This document shows, piece after piece, positions 62,678-64,000 of a stretch of DNA of 64,000 nucleotides. The notes under the pieces are model-generated. The model was not told the origin of the DNA and did no database searches. It was given only the letters and a program-made list of their open reading frames with translations. Origin of the DNA: Minicystis rosea (lineage in GTDB: Bacteria; Myxococcota_A; Polyangia; Polyangiales; Polyangiaceae); contig CP016211.1 in the NCBI GenBank assembly GCA_001931535.1, positions 6,431,573-6,495,572 on the forward strand, read 5' to 3'. Both the position numbers and the translations under genes were made by a program. Within the stretch, counting starts at the first letter, position 1. The number at the start of each line of letters is the position of its first letter.

Positions 62678-63548
62678 TCATCGATCGCGAACGGCGATGG
62701 GGCAGCTCCCAACCGATCTGCGAAGGCTCCTCACGATCCGGCCGCGCTCTCCAGCGCGTCGCGCGTCTCGCCATTGAGATCGCAGCGAGATGGCCGTGTT
62801 CACGGCCGTCGCCAAGAAGAGCCCTCTCTCCCTCGTCCCAGGGCGCGTGAGGACGTCGTTCACCGCCTCGTTGCCGAACGGCAGCACCTTGCTGCAATTG
62901 ATGATGGAGACCTCTTTCTCGTCGATGGCCCATTTGAAGGCTCGAACGGCCGTGGTGTCGATGATGGCGCCGCTCATCTGCCCTTTTTGGATCATGACGT
63001 CCACGAGCTTGATCCCGAGCGCGCCCCACGCCGCGTTACCCGCCACGTTGGTGCCGTGCTTCGACGAGTCCTCCACCATGATGTGTCGCGCGTGAACGCC
63101 CAGAGCCTTGGTCGGCGGATCGAGCCAGCGGGCCTCCTCCTCGTCTCGGCCCAGCACCGTCGCGAAGAACTTGCCATCCAACACGCGTGAAGAGAGGTAG
63201 TTGTCGTCTCTCGCGTCCTCGTAGATGCCAGTGTCGCAAATGCCGACGCGGACCGCGTCCTGACGCCGGCCCGACGCCTCGAAGATGGGCTTCCACTGGA
63301 CGTCTTCTTGAAGTCATCAGCGTTCCTGTTGCGCAGCATCCGAAACGAGCGGCCTTGTCCCGTGCTGGATAGTCCTTCTGCAGAAAGCCCTTGTTCAGCG
63401 CGAGCACCAGATCGTGAATCCCATCGTCGTTGCGTGTGACGCGGACGCGGCTCAGATATCGATATCCAGACGTGGGCTCGAGGACGGAGCGAGTCGCCGG
63501 CCTCATGCCAATCTTCGCTTCGATGAACGACTTGGCGGGCGCCGCCAT
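62678..63548 (-). pseudogene. Broken subtilase (S8 serine protease) gene
   Basis: Segments in three frames together resemble a subtilase. From about 63548 the first frame gives FIEAKIGMRPATRSVLEPTS and DGIHDLVLALNKGFLQKD. Near 63345 a second frame gives MLRNRNADDFKK. Near 63310 a third frame runs VGICDTGI (Asp box) and SKHGTNVAGNAAW (His box HGT), then AFKWAIDEKEVSIINCS. The Ser box (GTSMAAP) is missing; after about 62830 the sequence turns to low-complexity residues and stops at 62678. Two frameshifts and a lost active-site Ser mark it as non-functional as given, unless the assembly is wrong here. Confidence 0.6.
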
Positions 63549-64000
63549 CTGCGCCGCGCGTTCCACGCCGCCGTCGCTCTCTCCCCAAGCAATATGCGCG
63601 GATGAAGCGCTTCGCCCGCGCGCGCCCACGCCGGCATGGCGCGGGGCCGCTGGACGGAGATCGCGCGGGCCACGTGCTATTTCGATCAAGCACATTTGAT
63701 CGCAGACTTCCGCGACCTCGCCCGCGTGCCGCCGAGCGCTCGTCGCGGGCCGCGTCGAGCGCCTGCGCGAAACGTGCGCTTGACGAGATGACCGAACAGC
63801 GCCGCGCTCTCCCACATCAGCTCAGAGCCTCTCATTCGATCACAGCACGAGCGCATCAATCCACCCACACGGGCTCGCAACGATCTCTTCACCACCGAGC
63901 CACACGGCGCACACCTCGTGAGACTCGAAATGGTCGTCGGGCCGCGCGTGAGCCGCTCACCCACCATCGCCGCTCGCAGGTCGGGAATCTCCCTCATCCG
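63549..64000. other. Window end without a supported gene
   Basis: Short frames cross this stretch on both strands, for example one at 63686-63997 on the minus strand, but composition is low-complexity Arg/Ala/Ser and no motif or start signal is convincing. It could include the 5' region of the broken subtilase gene. I call nothing here. Confidence 0.35.

Overview
The window looks like chromosomal DNA of a myxobacterium (Myxococcota, most likely the order Polyangiales). GC content is very high. There are many lipoproteins with Gly/Ser or Asp-Ala-Gly linkers after the lipobox, a 2,210-residue Cys-rich MopE-type protein, a secreted TPR protein with two C-terminal membrane segments, and an atypical type VI secretion system (T6SS). 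The order is inferred from gene content only.

Layout. 1-13 kb is mixed metabolism and surface genes: a partial lipoprotein, an E2-like acyltransferase whose catalytic His is replaced, an SDR/TetR divergent pair with a palindrome between them, an AlkZ-like winged-helix protein, a di-heme beta-propeller lipoprotein coupled to a second lipoprotein, and a pdxR-pdxS-pdxT operon for pyridoxal phosphate synthesis ending in a TPR/zinc-ribbon gene. 13.7-24.6 kb holds the TPR protein, the giant Cys-rich protein with a strong 3' hairpin, a 42-bp tandem repeat, a coiled-coil/lipoprotein pair and a LysM protein.

24.8-47.5 kb, all on the minus strand, is the T6SS. In transcription order it is a TPR-CHAT protease (frameshifted), a 3D-domain protein, tssJ, tssK, tssL, tssM, tssA, tssB, tssC, hcp, tssE, tssF, tssG, vgrG, a MORN/YwqK-like repeat protein and a PAAR-like DUF4280 protein. 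All core components are present except the ClpV ATPase (TssH).

47.6-60.8 kb begins with three envelope genes (DUF2490, a copper-monooxygenase-like lipoprotein, a glutaredoxin). It then holds what I read as a T6SS cargo module: two paralogous LysM plus peptidoglycan-binding proteins, a three-repeat Ig-like protein that shares its N-terminal domain with the LysM protein at 23.7 kb, a 926-residue protein with a C-terminal metzincin-like zinc site followed at 8 nt by a possible partner, and a 1,109-residue protein of unknown family. 60.8-64 kb holds a tyrosine-recombinase remnant, a secreted BAAT/acyl-CoA thioesterase-like lipoprotein and a broken subtilase gene.

Three genes (pdxR, the CHAT gene, the subtilase) are interrupted by small frameshifts. 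Two of these lie in G runs, so assembly indels must be excluded before biological meaning is given to them. No tRNA, rRNA, CRISPR array or intact insertion sequence was seen. Family assignments are made by eye from motifs and were not tested by database search.
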